Assembly (NCBI GenBank): GCA_036874045.1
Contig: CM072337.1
Coordinates: forward strand, 25,952,001 to 26,016,000
Length of the DNA: 64,000 nucleotides
Reading direction: 5' to 3'
Source: Cymodocea nodosa
Taxonomy: Eukaryota; Streptophyta; Magnoliopsida; Alismatales; Cymodoceaceae
Position 1 is the stretch's first letter; every line of letters begins with the position of its first letter. Below the pieces are notes generated by a model, which worked only from the letters and a program-made list of their open reading frames with translations, was not told where the DNA came from and made no database searches. Shown piece by piece: positions 51,006 through 63,559 of the stretch. Made by a program: the position numbers and the translations under genes.

Positions 51006-54000
51006 TCATCTCTTGCGCTTGTGTGTCTTCCATTGTTTGATTACATATGCAATGGCTTCTTTTAGTGTTGCTTTCCTGTTCTCTTTGAAATTCCATAGTT
51101 CCGAAATGGGATATCTACCACTTCCGTTGTACTCAATAAGTTCCAACAGGGCTCTAACTACACTATCATACACTTCTTCTCCCCATTCATCTTTCAGCTT
51201 GGTTAGCTTGTCATCGTCTTCAACTACCGACTGCAACCAAAACATCAATTCAATATATTTGTGTCATGACACCAAGTATCCACAAAACTTCTACAATAAT
51301 AACCCAAAAAATAAGATTCCAATAATATAACATTATTTTGACGATAAAGCTATACACTGGATACATTAAACTGTTAAATTTTACAACAGTTGTACCTGCT
51401 CATTCCCATCCACAATAACAACTTTGCAAGGGTACCAGAAAGGATTTGCCAATTCTTCTTGCCATTTTGAAATCAACTCGGCATATTTAACATCGGCCAT
51501 GTCACCGTCAAATTGTTTCTTGCATGCAATTTGAAATGGTTTATCATCAAGTTCGCCCATTCTCTTTATCCCAATCAAAGACCGCCCACTTAGCATCTCT
51601 TTCAAGCCCTGCATTTTCCAAACTTTGATAATTTGAAATCACATAAAAAAATTATATGATGTCCTAGAAACACTAAAAACACTATTTCAGAAATTGAATC
51701 TTACAGAAATCAATTCATCGTGAGCTTCTTGTAACTCAATATTGCTCTTTCGTTCTTTTACAATGAGAGCTTGATTCAGAGATTCCATGTATTCCATTTC
51801 TTCCATCTTTTCTTTCAATTCACTGCTCATTTCATCTATCTTCTTCATAAATGATGAGTCTTCCTCGCCACCCATGAGCTTCATCACAGATAGCTTCCCC
51901 TTTAATTGTTCTATTTCCAACTCCAACTTTTGTTTTGCATCTAACTGTCTTTCAAGCTTGATTATTTTATCCAAAGCTGCCTCCTTCTCCCTCTATGAAG
52001 TGTTAATAATAAAAATACAGAAATATATCATACAGGACAATAACTAAATTGGATGGATACAATGTGATGCAAAGTCTGCAGTAAAAACCTTCTGCTCTTC
52101 AACAAGTTTCAGCACATTTTCATCTGCTCTTTGTTGCTCCAAAGTAGCTTGTTCAAGTGATGTGTTCCTCTTTGCATTCTGCAAAGACATTAGCATCACA
52201 TTAGCAACTATGTTGAAAACTTGCAAGAATCTTCATTTTGACAGTTCAAAGACAAAAATCAAACAGCTATTATTAAATTCGGCCAAAATTTAAAAGGGAT
52301 ATGGGAGAACACCAAAATTTTGTTGCTTAAAAAAGTGAAAAACATTTAAAATGACATAATATAACAGATACGACAGTGATGGATATGCATACTAATTGAT
52401 TTCTTATTGTAGATGTTATGGTTCAAGGGAAAAACCAAAAAACAATGTGGCCGCAATTTCATATCAATGATAAGATTCATGTTCAAAATAATATAGCAGA
52501 AAGGCGAACACAAAAAAAACCGTGAGACAATATACCATCTTATCAATCAAGTCATTAAAAGGTTTGGTTTCAAGGTGATTCTATCATGAATCGTGCAAGA
52601 AATAAACATGAACACTACAGTCATGTTTTTGCAGGAACAGCTTTGCTAATACAAGTAAAAATTAAATTTGCTAAAAACAATTTTTTATCATAACCGAATT
52701 TTCATGAAGAAATTAGTCAAATAATGAGATAAACATCTGAAACATCAGACCCATGTCAAACAGAAGTATTTTATATTTTCAACCAAAAAACATACTTGAC
52801 ACAATGAACAGAAGATCACACCACTGATCAATTGCTATAACAATACCTGTTCTCTCTCTTCTGCAAGTTTCTTTCTATCAGCCTCACTTTGGGCCACAAG
52901 CTCATCCAACTGTCTTTTTCTTCGTTCAAGTTCGTGTCTCTTGGAATCCAATTGCCCCTTCAGTTTAATATTCTCCTCCACAACCCTACGTGTGTGACCA
53001 CGGGCAAGACGTTGCAGTTGCTCCATTTCTAATCAAAGAAAAATATAAGAGATGAATCGATAAAATGCATAGTTGTAAAAAAATGTGCCAAAGTGTGATA
53101 ATAAACCGAACATTGATGAAAGAAGGTCCAGCACCTTTATTATACTTTTGATGAAGTTTTTCATTTTCTTCCATCCTATTTTGAAGAGATATGCTTGTCT
53201 CGTTGTACCTGTTAAAGTAAGGAAAACATTGATGAAAGAAAGACCAGCAACTTTGTTGTATTTTTGGTGAAAATATGTTATTGTCAGATTGTACCTGCAT
53301 TTTAATTCTTGCATACGTTTGTCTTTTTGCTCTATTTGGTTTGCCAAATTCGCAACTAACTTTTCATTTTTTCTGATCTCTTCGTTGGCCTTATCATCAA
53401 TTGACTTCAGATCACCATTCTTCCTCAAATGATGTCCTATGGGACCTTGTGAATTATAATCATCGGCTCGAGCTATCCATCCAAATAAACTTGAACTCCT
53501 GTGGCCTCTTTGTTTCCAATCCTTCTTCCCGCAGCATTGTGCTACAAAATAATTTTCAAATGCCATTGCATCCCTAAAACCAGACCACCCCTTTTCAAAC
53601 TCCACAATGGAATTTCCAGTGTGACCACTACAAATCCACAGTGGAATCACCTTCAAAGGATTGAATTTGGACAACTGTTCCTTCATCTTTGTCCCACTTT
53701 CCCCAACACTTCTTCCATCCTTCTTTACCGTGGGAACATTCACAACAATTCCCATCCATGGCCAGACAAACTGCTCATCATTGTTATGCTTCACAACAGG
53801 CTGCTTATCAATCACCATTGGCTGCAACATTGAGCTTGATGACTCTGATAGAACTTTTGTTAGATACCTTACAAGAGCTTGATGATTTGCCTTCACTTTT
53901 CCTTTCCTACTGGACGATGCCCCTATACCAGTGGCATGTTGAAGCAGATCCTTGTATTGATAAACCTGCTTCTTCTGACCAACACAGAAGGGGCACCGGT

Positions 54001-54121
54001 AGGTTCCATTGGGGTTCTTCACTCTACGATTCCCATCTTTCAGTTCGGAGTAAGATTTTTCCTCATACACCGAAATTTCGGAGTCGCTGACATCAGTGGA
54101 TTCTCCTGAGCTGATGTCCAT
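51006..54121 (-). CDS. FDM1: FDM/IDN2-family RNA-directed DNA methylation factor, copy 1
   Basis: Nuclear double-stranded-RNA-binding factor that works with IDN2 downstream of siRNA production to guide DNA methylation. Seven exons: 54121-53295, 53208-53135, 53028-52847, 52178-52089, 51992-51705, 51608-51396, 51230-51006. They give 632 residues with every phase consistent. A zf-XS zinc finger holds Cys43, Cys46, His62 and His80 (YRCPFC...LLQHATG). The XS domain covers about 117-232 ([40 protein letters not shown]). A long coiled coil spans about 240-490, and the XH domain about 497-632 ([11 protein letters not shown] to the end). The ATG at 54121 opens an acidic Ser-rich N-terminus typical of the family. 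The short intron 53209-53294 appears to be a recent gain, because copy 2 is continuous there. A leader intron may use the acceptor TTTGTTCGTAG near 54155. Confidence 0.93.
53209..53294 (-). repeat. 86-nt intron derived from a local tandem duplication
   Basis: Bases 53225-53271 (inside intron 1) match 53109-53155 (end of exon 2 and start of intron 2) at 40 of 47 positions. The block TTGTACCTG also occurs at both right-hand borders (53203-53211 and 53289-53297). The intron copy lacks about 30 bases of the exonic copy. Donor and acceptor both fall at AG/GT within the repeat borders. Confidence 0.8.
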
Positions 54122-54149
54122 AGAAGAAGGCAGCAGCGGTAACAGCAAG

Positions 54150-54900
54150 AAACCCTACGAACAAACAAAAAAAAGACCCCTTTGTTCACCAAAATTCATC
54201 ACAGCAGTACAGGCACATTCTCTTGGTAGTGCTACTGGAAAATCAACAACAGACAACGATAATGCTAGCAAAGTTTCAACGATGGCAGGAGAATTTTTCA
54301 TAAAAGAAATAAGAAAATATGGAGAGTCAAACAGTACTGAACACGTGCAAGGAAAGAAGTAAAAAAATGATGGGCGCAAAAATCCAACAACTTAGAAATC
54401 TGATGACAGAGAATGAATCGTTAAAACCAAGCAAAGTTGTCTGTGACATAAATTCCATGATCGGCAGCAGATTTCCGCTTTCTCTAGAAGAAAAACGCAA
54501 AAGTGCAAAACCGGCTACCGATGTGTTGAAAACAATAGTAACACGTAAAGGAACGGTGACCACAACGGATTCAAGAACGGAGGTTTAGGGTTTAAGGAAG
54601 GAAAGAGAGTAAAATCCGCGAGGAAGAGGGGAAGAGGAGGAAGAAGATTTCCACTTGCTCAAACGACTGAATGGGTTGTCGAAGGGCGATACGAATGAGA
54701 CGACGGCTCGAGTTGTGGTGGCAGAGGAAACAGAGGAAGAGAGAAAAATGAACACCCTTTTTCTCTTCTCTCCGAGTTGAATGTGGTCAGGGCAACGCCG
54801 CAGGCCACTTCCGCGCTTGGCGGATCAAAGATACGGAGACGAAAAATCGATTTCCATTCACGATTTCCAACGTATTTAGCAGTCTGGTGATTCACAGTAA
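54150..54900 (-). promoter_or_regulatory. Probable leader and promoter region of FDM copy 1, with a telo-box
   Basis: A pyrimidine-rich acceptor near 54155 suggests that 54156 to about 54580 is leader intron. A purine-rich plus strand (pyrimidine-rich in the sense of the gene) at 54595-54660 would be leader exon. TTTAGGGTTT at 54584-54593 reads AAACCCTAAA in the sense of the gene, a telo-box often found near plant transcription starts. Borders are estimates. Confidence 0.35.
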
Positions 54901-54904
54901 CTTC

Positions 54905-56230
54905 TTATTAAAGAAAATTTATACAGAAAGGGTTGATCTTAATATATAGTTGGCTTTTACTGTAATTAGGATTTGAAAATACTAAATATTTTTTTCCTCT
55001 TCTTATTTTGCCGATGACTTTTGGTTTTTCTTTAGTAAAATATAGAAGAGTCATTATTAATGACGATTTTTTTCTGAAGTCTTGTTTTATTCTTTTGGAT
55101 CAAATTTAATTTCCATCTGTACAAGATTGTTTGGTGTAACAGAAATAATATTATTTTTAAAAGTGTTGCTGGAGATATTAATTTGATTTTTTACAAGTCT
55201 ATTTCTTTTACCTTTTTTTATTATAAAATTTTTCTACAAATCTCCTAGTGATAGTGTAAATGAAGCGCTAACATAATCTGCAGTTCCAACATTGAATAAA
55301 ATCTTACACTTATATTAAGGAAAAAAACGTATTTAACCATCAAATATCATAGAATAAAAAGAAAAAGTAGAAATTTAACTTTTTAATTTTCGAACCGTAG
55401 GAAATAAAAAACTATCATTATCAAAAAAGTCCCAACCAATGTACAATATCATCAATAAAGGATTTAAACTAAACTATTTTACATCTTGCCCTCAAATCAA
55501 CATTTATCTAATAATTTACTTTTCAACTTTTATGTCATATATCATACAAATTGTGCATCGTACTGATGTAAAATTATTGATATCATATTTCTGATTACCA
55601 TTATTATATCCAGATGAAAGGTGCAATGAAACACTTCAGACGAATAAAAAAGCTTGAGACTTTGTCTTCTTGTTATACCTGTTACTTCATCATTAGCTAG
55701 CTTGGGTGTAGTAATTTTGCCCTGCAAAGAAATAAAAACCAACCATGCCGCCATTGGTTAGATGGTGCACTGTCTTTCGAAATAGTGTAACATCATTCAA
55801 TACAACTAAAGAGTTACGGCGAGTACACTTATAGATGATTCAAGAAGGGTGTTACATTATCATTAATGTGTTATAGGCTCATGCTGTTGAAAGAAAGCCT
55901 TTGAGCTGTGTTTAGCGTTTCACGGATCGAACACTTGCTCTAAGTTGCCTTGCCCATTCACTTCCTTCTATGCTTCTGAACATGTATCTCCGTGGTTCAA
56001 GCATACAAGGTAGTAAATATCGAACAAAATTTGTTTCAGGCGTCAAATTTAAGTTCAGCAGATCAAAGAGAAGTGTGTGGTATGATAACGCCTCCCTAGA
56101 CCTCTATTTTCCGATATCAACAAAAGGAAATCGTTTTTATAGCTTAAGGTTTTGATTCCATATATACGCTCGTTTCCTACAGGCCAAATAATAACAAAGA
56201 AGAACCTCAAGAGTTCATACCCACATCTTC
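54905..56230. other. Spacer between the two FDM copies
   Basis: AT-rich up to about 55850 and without genes. 55860-56230 is less AT-rich and probably includes 3' UTR of copy 2. It has no recognisable fragment of an additional FDM copy. Confidence 0.5.
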
Positions 56231-56234
56231 CATG

Positions 56235-59200
56235 TTATCTTCTGCGTGCAGTTCTCCACTTATCTATTAGAACGTGGAGTGCTTCATCAAGTGTTGCTTT
56301 CCTCCCGCACTTGTTCCAGATCTCTGGTGATACGTACCGTCCGTCCACGCTATTCACTTCCAGCAAAGCTGTGCAAACGGCTTCATGCACTTCATCACCC
56401 AATTCAGCCCTCAGTTGTTTCAGTTTTGGATCATCTTCATCAATCACATCCTGCAACATAAGGGGGGCAAAAGAGAATTTTTACAAATCACAAGTTGGAA
56501 GATAAATAATTAGTTGAAATGGTGCACAATCAAAATTGTGAACCTGAGACTTTCCATCTACAATCACCACTTTGAAAGGACGCCATTCCACCTTCTTTAT
56601 TTCCTCTTGCCACATCGAATGAATTTTCGCAGCTTCTACATCATGATCCAAGAAAATCTTACTCTCCTTGCATGCATGTAAAAATGGTTTCTTGTCCAGC
56701 GCACCCATCATCTTCACTTGAATCTTAGAATTCACATTTGTCACCATATTGGACAAAACCTAACTCATATAAAAGTAACTTTAATCATTATTGTATTCGC
56801 AGGATTTCCTGCAAACTGAATTCCAATTGTCAGAGGAGAAAATGTTACCAAGGTCAACTCTTTACGAGCTTCCTGCAATTCTTCTCTGCTAGATTTTTCT
56901 TTTATGACTAAAGGTTGATATATTGAATCCAAATATTCCATTTCTTCTATTTTTTCTTGCAGTTCTTCATTAAGCTTAGACACCTTATCCTTAAGCTCAG
57001 CCTCTGATTCCCCTCCCATATGTGCCACTATTTGTACTCTCCCTTTTAACTGTTCAATCTCCAATTCCAGCTGCTGTTTCATATCAAGTTGCCTTTCCAG
57101 CTGAAGGATTTTTTCAAAAGCAGTTTCCTTTTCTCTCTGTATATAAATTCTATAGAGGCTCAGATGTTTGCGAAGTAAGGGGAAAAAAAAATCAATAACT
57201 TGGGGTATTCTGGAAAGAAAGGTGTTATGCATCAGTTAACGGACGAACCTTGTGCACCTTAAGTAGCTCCATCACATTTCCATCAGCCTTTTTCTGCTCC
57301 AAAGCAGCATTCTGAAGTGCAATCATTTTGCTCTGCAATGGGAAAACGTGGATCTGACTTATTCATATAAATCTCGGCTCATTAGTTATTATTACAGTTC
57401 ACGAGTTTGTTTCCAACATATTAGGTATTTGAATCTCAAAGAAGTTTCTACATAGAAACATTTCCAAATGCCATAACAGACGGGAGAAGTTCATACATTG
57501 TGCTGTTGTAGGTAAAGCAAAAAATATATTGCAAGAATCAAAAGAAAGCATGGAATCCTGTTCTTGAAATTTATAAAAAATTGAAGCTAAATGATTAAGA
57601 ATATCTTAAACCAACATTTAATACAGCAGACAAACAAAGATTGCGCTTCCACACGTTCATTTGCATTGTCTACCGTTCTGGAAGAGTTCCAACTTCCTAG
57701 AAACACCAGATCACTGAACTGGTATAACTAAACAAGTGTAACAGTGACAAATGGCTCGTTATTAGTCTTTTAACAGATGACTACACCTCACACAACTACG
57801 ATTGGCTTATATTCCTTATAAGCATTATTATATAAGTAAAATACATATAATTATATAGGCATTATTATTTTCAATGAAGTCACTTTACAACATCAATATT
57901 GGGGGTGGTACTCATTTGTGATGTCACAGATGCACTTGGAATCAAAAAGCCCCAACAAAGGTTCGGTTCTTTGCACTGTACAGTAGACATAAAGGAGTCT
58001 TGGCTGAGATGCTTCTGAAGCACAATGGATGACAATTGGAAAGCTGCCACATTTTCTGTTGCGGTAACGACGGCTTTGGCACCCATTTTTCTGGAGAGGG
58101 CCCAACAAAAGTTCATGGAAAACCTTACTGGAAGACAGCAACATGAACAGGTTTGATGTTGAAGAATTCTTGGAAAGGTGGTGCAGGAAAGGAATGGAGA
58201 GACAAAACGTGTGTAGGCTGTGTGAACAAAGCTAAATGCATGCACTATGCAATGAAATGAGAAAGTTATCTAATCACTATACCCAAAGCCTTGAGGTGGG
58301 TTGGGGGCGGCACACAACGTTCTTTAGCAATGACAGCTGTAATCCGAGAATAACTATTGGAAAGTCTGAATTTAATGATGTATTTTGGGAACTGGAACGG
58401 AAGGAATTGCCAATTTCTGATTGCAATTTCAGACCTCTCCTATAATCAACAGAAGGGAATAGAGGCCCGGACCATTCAGATTTGAAGCAATGTGATTTCT
58501 GACTTTCAGTCCCTTGTCAAAGGTTGGTGAGCAGAGATCTAATGCAAAAAATGTTAAGAATTCTCAAATCCTTTGTTTCCGCACTTCTAATATTCAAAAT
58601 AACATTATAAGTAAAATAAATGAATCAACTGTATTCCTCTACGTTTGAACCTTGAATTTTCAATTAGGTCAAGGGACCTACAAACTATGATGTCCTAACA
58701 CATCAGCAAGAAACCAACAATCCTATCAAAGTTTAAGAAATAAAATGGAATGATCAAATTTCAAGTGGTTTAGGGATTTGGAGAGGATAATTAATTAGTG
58801 CAAAAGACACTAAAAGAAGTAAAGAAACACCTAAAACTACTTGATTAGAAATTATTTGAAAAAATTTAATTTAACAAAAGATATGACCATAAATAGGAAT
58901 ATATAGAATTGCTATTGTTGATCAAATTTCAAGTGATTTTATTTAATAACCACAAGTACCTAATAAGCTAATTGAAGTTCTAGTAATGAACAAAAATTAG
59001 TAACTTGATTAGAAATGTTGAAAAAATGATATCAACTTCACAAAGTACAACAGAAAATCTAGCAATAAATATAAATAGCTAGAGGAAAGGGACTCGTGTT
59101 AAAAAACCCCACATCGTGAGATTAAAATGCTGTTTGGTTGGGCAATTTTGAGGCTTTATGTCAAAAACACCAAGCACTGAGTCAAACGGTCAAAAGACAT

Positions 59201-62200
59201 AACATAAAATGCTCTGATCAAAAGCCACTTTAGAAAGTCTTTGAAAAAATGCTAGTGTTTTTTACATGCTTACCCTTTGTTTAGTCCTAAAATTTCAACG
59301 AAACATTTATCACTTTTTACACATAATCAACACAAATATATTTTCTCTATATTCTCACTAACACAACTCTTGACCAACCTTTCCAAACATAATATTATAT
59401 ACTAATATATATCCTATGGTGAAAAAATATATAGTGATAATATATAATATACTAGATTGTTTTATACATTTTGCTAGTATTATATTTATATAAAATATCT
59501 ATATATAGTACCAACTATAAATGAAAAATATTTATATTTGTAAAATCTATCATACATAAGGTATGCCATATAATAACATAGAGAATGTTATAAGCATTTT
59601 AAAAAAAACACTACTAATAATGCCGCACCAACCAAACACCATCATCCCATACTCAAAAACACTCAAAAAAATTGACTAAAAATGCCACACAAATATGAAA
59701 CTTATCCAAAAACATTGCAAGCAAAATCAAACCAAACACACACTAAGACATTAATTTTTGTTGTTGTAGGAAGCACCAAATATGAAAATAATCTCTCAAA
59801 TTGATCAACTTTTATTAGAAACAAGAGAAGACCTTGGATCTATCATTTTGTATGAGAGCTCTTTCTGAAAGCAAACACAATAGTTGATTTTTCAAAGCAA
59901 TAAGAACTTATTTGAATATGAAAAAAACAAAATATTGTTTAAGCATAACATGTGATGGAACAAAAAAAAAAAAACATGTGACCATTTTGCCTAAATCTAG
60001 AGAAAAAAAGAAGACAAATCGAGTGAATAAGACTCCAACCAATGCAGATTCTAAGGAAGGTCTAATCGTAAACAATTTTACTTCCATGAAAGGATGAGTC
60101 ATTTCCAAGTACTTGGACCTATTACCACCAGGATATAATGGAGTAACCTTACTATTGCACCAAGGCTTGCCCACACTTTGCTTAAAATTAGTCCTCAAAT
60201 AATTCAAAATTTGCTCTATACAACATGTCATGTGTAACCATTTCTCAAACATAGAAGAAAAGAAAGACATAGAAGATTAATGCACCCTATAAAGGAATAT
60301 TTTATTGTATGCAAATTATTCTATCTAATTCAAAATGATGTAAGAGTCTTGAAATGCATAGTCATGCTAGCATAAGCTATACTTTTGATCACAAATGTCT
60401 TAAAATTCAAAAGAAATGTTACCTTTAGCTGACACTGATCATCTAAAGTTTTTCTCTTCATATTGGTTTGCATCACCAATGCATCAAGTTGATTACTCTT
60501 AGTTTCCAGATCTAACCTTAATTTTGCATTATCCTCAATTATCTTACGAGAATGGTTGGATGCAAGATTACGAAGCTTCTGCACTTCTGTCAAAAAAAAA
60601 AATGAAAGCAATGAGACTGAATACAAGACGTGATAAATGTAAAGGGGAACATACATAGCAATGGATGTGTTATTCTGAACTTTGGATTCATTTGTAAATT
60701 AGTGCATGGATTTTTTAGCTCTTGGATATTATCCAAAAATGAAACCAAAAACAAGTGATTTTCTCTAACAAAAAATCCCAAAATATATAATGTGGTAAAC
60801 ACTAGTTTTTGCCTAATTTAAGACCTCATTTCCTACAAGAGAATATGGTGACCACATGAAAAGGATTCTTCTGAAATCATGATTTGAAGTTGCAATCTTA
60901 GTTAGAGGAAATTATCATGGTTTATATTCATATCAAGAACACCATACAAAGAAGTGGATATGCATAACAGAAAAGAAGAAAGATAAGAATGATATCTGGC
61001 ATAAATGTGCGAAAGAGAAGGATCAAATGAAGCCAAGACAATCTAATAGAGGTACAATTTGGAAGAAGCAAGAGATTAAGAAATACTAGTCAGAGTAGCA
61101 GCTTAATAGAGGCAAAATTAAAAAGAACAGGGATATTATCAAAGTTTTGATAATGAAAAGTTACAGTGCATGAGAATTTCGACAGAACAATGACAGTAAT
61201 ACATAGTTTGCAATGATGGTATAGTAAGAATGGGCAACACCACAGGCACATACATCAAGAGGAACTAGACAATCATGTGACTCACCCTGGCACTTCCCTT
61301 TAAATTTTACGGAATGAGCACTACAATTATCTCTATCTAATTAAACTGAATGGTCAATTGTCAAACGAAATGTAGCTTTATCAAAAGCGTCCAGTGATGA
61401 TTATGAGCAAAGCTTCACAGCATATTAACAGATGACTCAATTTCTCAAATAAATGAGGTATGGACTTAACACAGAAATGCAAAAACCTTAGTGGAAGTAA
61501 GAGGCTATGTTATACCAAGATTATAAGCATCAAGCGTCTTCTTCCTCTCCCCCATCATTTTCTCAAGGCAAGAGCTTTGCTCGTCGTACTTAACCTTCAA
61601 GGCCTCCACGTGCCTATCCCTCTCCACGATCTGCTCCTCGAGCTTCGCCACTAGCTGCCCCTTCTTCCTCGTGACGCCGGTCGAGAGTTCATCCACCGTC
61701 AACAGCTCCCCCTTCTTTCTCAACTGCTGTCCCACCGGCCCATCAGAGTTGAAATCATCCGCCCTAGCAATCCACCCGTAGATCACCATCTCATCATCAC
61801 CCTTTCTCGAGCCCTTGCCTTTGAACCACGCGCTCTTCCCAAGCCCACTCACCTCGTAGTGGCGGTGGAACGCCATGGCATCGCGGAAACCCTTCCAGCC
61901 CTTGGTGAACTCTACCAACGCGAAGCTTGAGTGTCCGAGATAAGTCCAGACGGGACGAACATGAACAGGGCAGAATCTCGTGAGTTGATCTCGCAACTTG
62001 GAGCCGCTCCCTCCCACCTGTCTGCCACTTCCCAGCTCAGCTCTGGTTGGGACGTTAGCAAGGACTCCGGCCCACGGGTAAACGAACCGTTCGTCTTCGC
62101 GGTCATTGTCGCCGCCATCCTTTGATGGTGGTGGTTGAATGTCCGTGTTTGGTTCTAGAGGGACTTGGAGGAAGGAACAGAGGGCACGGTGGGAGGCAGA

Positions 62201-62419
62201 CTGGGAAAGCGTGCGGGAGGATGAGGAACCGACGCCGGTGGCGTGCTGGAGGATCTCATTTTTGGGGTAGTTCTGCTTCTTCCTCTGGGGGCAGAACGGG
62301 CAGCGGAACGTGCCGTCGGGGTTTTGCGTGCGGAACTCTTCCCCGCCATTCTTGAGCTGGAGGAAGTACCGGCCCTCGTCGCCGTCGCCGTCGCCGTCTG
62401 TGTTAGCCGTGGCGTCCAT
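56235..62419 (-). CDS. FDM1: FDM/IDN2-family RNA-directed DNA methylation factor, copy 2
   Basis: Tandem paralog of the gene ending at 51006, with the same nuclear role expected. Six exons: 62419-61516, 60586-60423, 57332-57249, 57136-56849, 56759-56544, 56450-56235. They give 623 residues, all in frame. The zf-XS finger holds Cys40, Cys43, His59 and His77. The XS domain covers about 109-232 ([44 protein letters not shown]). The coiled coil runs through exons 2-4, and the XH domain lies in exons 5-6 (KMMGALDKKPF to the end). Exon 4 is 288 bp, exactly the size of its counterpart in copy 1. The ATG at 62419 is the first in frame; the codon at 62455 is GTG and was not used. The first exon is much GC-richer than that of copy 1, with a GAC/GGC repeat coding an Asp-Gly run. 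Intron 2 is 3.1 kb with MITE-like sequence. Confidence 0.92.
58750..59050. repeat. Imperfect direct repeat in FDM copy 2 intron 2
   Basis: Segments near 58750-58880 and 58918-59050 share GATCAAATTTCAAGTG and ACTTGATTAGAAAT in the same order and similar spacing, indicating an old tandem duplication within the intron. Confidence 0.5.
59125..59750. mobile_element. Possible MITE with TGTTTGGTT termini
   Basis: The left side carries GCTGTTTGGTTGGGC at 59130. Candidate right ends are CCAACCAAACACC near 59630 and ATCAAACCAAACACACAC near 59728. TGTTTGGTT-type inverted ends are common in plant Tourist-like and hAT-like MITEs. The exact ends and target duplication could not be settled, and there is no coding content. 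Confidence 0.3.
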
Positions 62420-62639
62420 TCTTCGCGGCAAGGATGGAACGGTCTGATGCTCCACTTTTCTCGTTCTCTTGCTTCAGTCTTTGGACGAGTTTTTCTTCTT
62501 CTTCTTCAAGCAGACAGATTGGCGGGGCGGGTCTTTTCCGTTGCAGTCTTGCGTACAATATGAGATGGGGGGAGGAGGAGTTGGTGTACGTGGCGAGCAT
62601 CGGACGGCGGATTTCAATTGCGATCAAATCTGAAAAAGA

Positions 62640-63555
62640 CAATCAGAACTTCTTTAACAACTATAGTAACAGCAATAAAATTAATTTTTTTATCTTGTTA
62701 ATAAATTTTTTGCTATCTTATCTCTTTTATTTTAGACCTATAAGATTTTTAAATGACTTTTACAAAATCTTAATTAGTTAAATACTGAGCCTTTAGATTA
62801 ATTTTTTTCTAAATAAAGTTACCTCAAATACTTAACATACTTTCTTTAATAAAAGGAATCTTCGTTGAAAGTATATTTTGAGAGAATCTTGCATACAACC
62901 GAGTAGATTACTGTTTAAAATCAATCAAAGATAGCAACATTATAAATAATCTTATCTCAAAAAAAATCCATAATTACATTTAAAAAAACATTAGTCATTT
63001 CTGTTGCAATCGATGCACAAGCATCGGTATCCATTTCATCGATAAATTGTAAGGCCCTCAGTATTAACAATTTGAGTGCTTCACAAATGACCATATATGA
63101 ATTTTATTTACGGTTGCAAAGGGTCACATCTACCATGCAAACGGTGCAAAGTTGCATCATCATTCGATCTTCCGAGCGTATCTCCACACGTGTGGGGCAA
63201 AAATAAAAGTAATCAAAACTAACTTGCCGGGGGAGAGTTACCTCTATCCTCTACTTTTTAAAGTGATGTCATTACATGACGAAAAATTTTGACAAAAAGA
63301 AAATTCTGAGAATGATTTAATGTAGAATGAAAAGTTTTGATAAAAATTTTGATGAAAATTTAGTATATGATGGAAAGTTTTAATAGAAATTTTAACGAAT
63401 GTTTATTACAACTAATATTTGAAAATAAGAAGAAAATCTTAGAAAAAAGGAAATTTAATTATTTATTATAATTAATATTTAAAAAATATAAATACATCTT
63501 AATTGAAATATTACAATACTAAATAATATCAATTAGTTCTTCCATACTATATTGA
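62640..63555. other. Intergenic region upstream of FDM copy 2
   Basis: AT-rich sequence. No gene is seen, and no clear TATA element for copy 2 was identified. 63280-63540 may be flank of the adjacent decayed Harbinger element. Confidence 0.45.
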
Positions 63556-63559
63556 CATC

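Noticed and set aside
53033-53294. Open frame of FDM copy 1 reading on past residue 275 through intron 1
   Set aside because: It leaves the family sequence at the donor site and frameshifts the following coiled coil. Splicing at 53295/53208 restores the alignment with copy 2.
62420-62455. Longer N-terminus of FDM copy 2 starting at 62455
   Set aside because: The codon at 62455 is GTG; the first in-frame ATG is at 62419.
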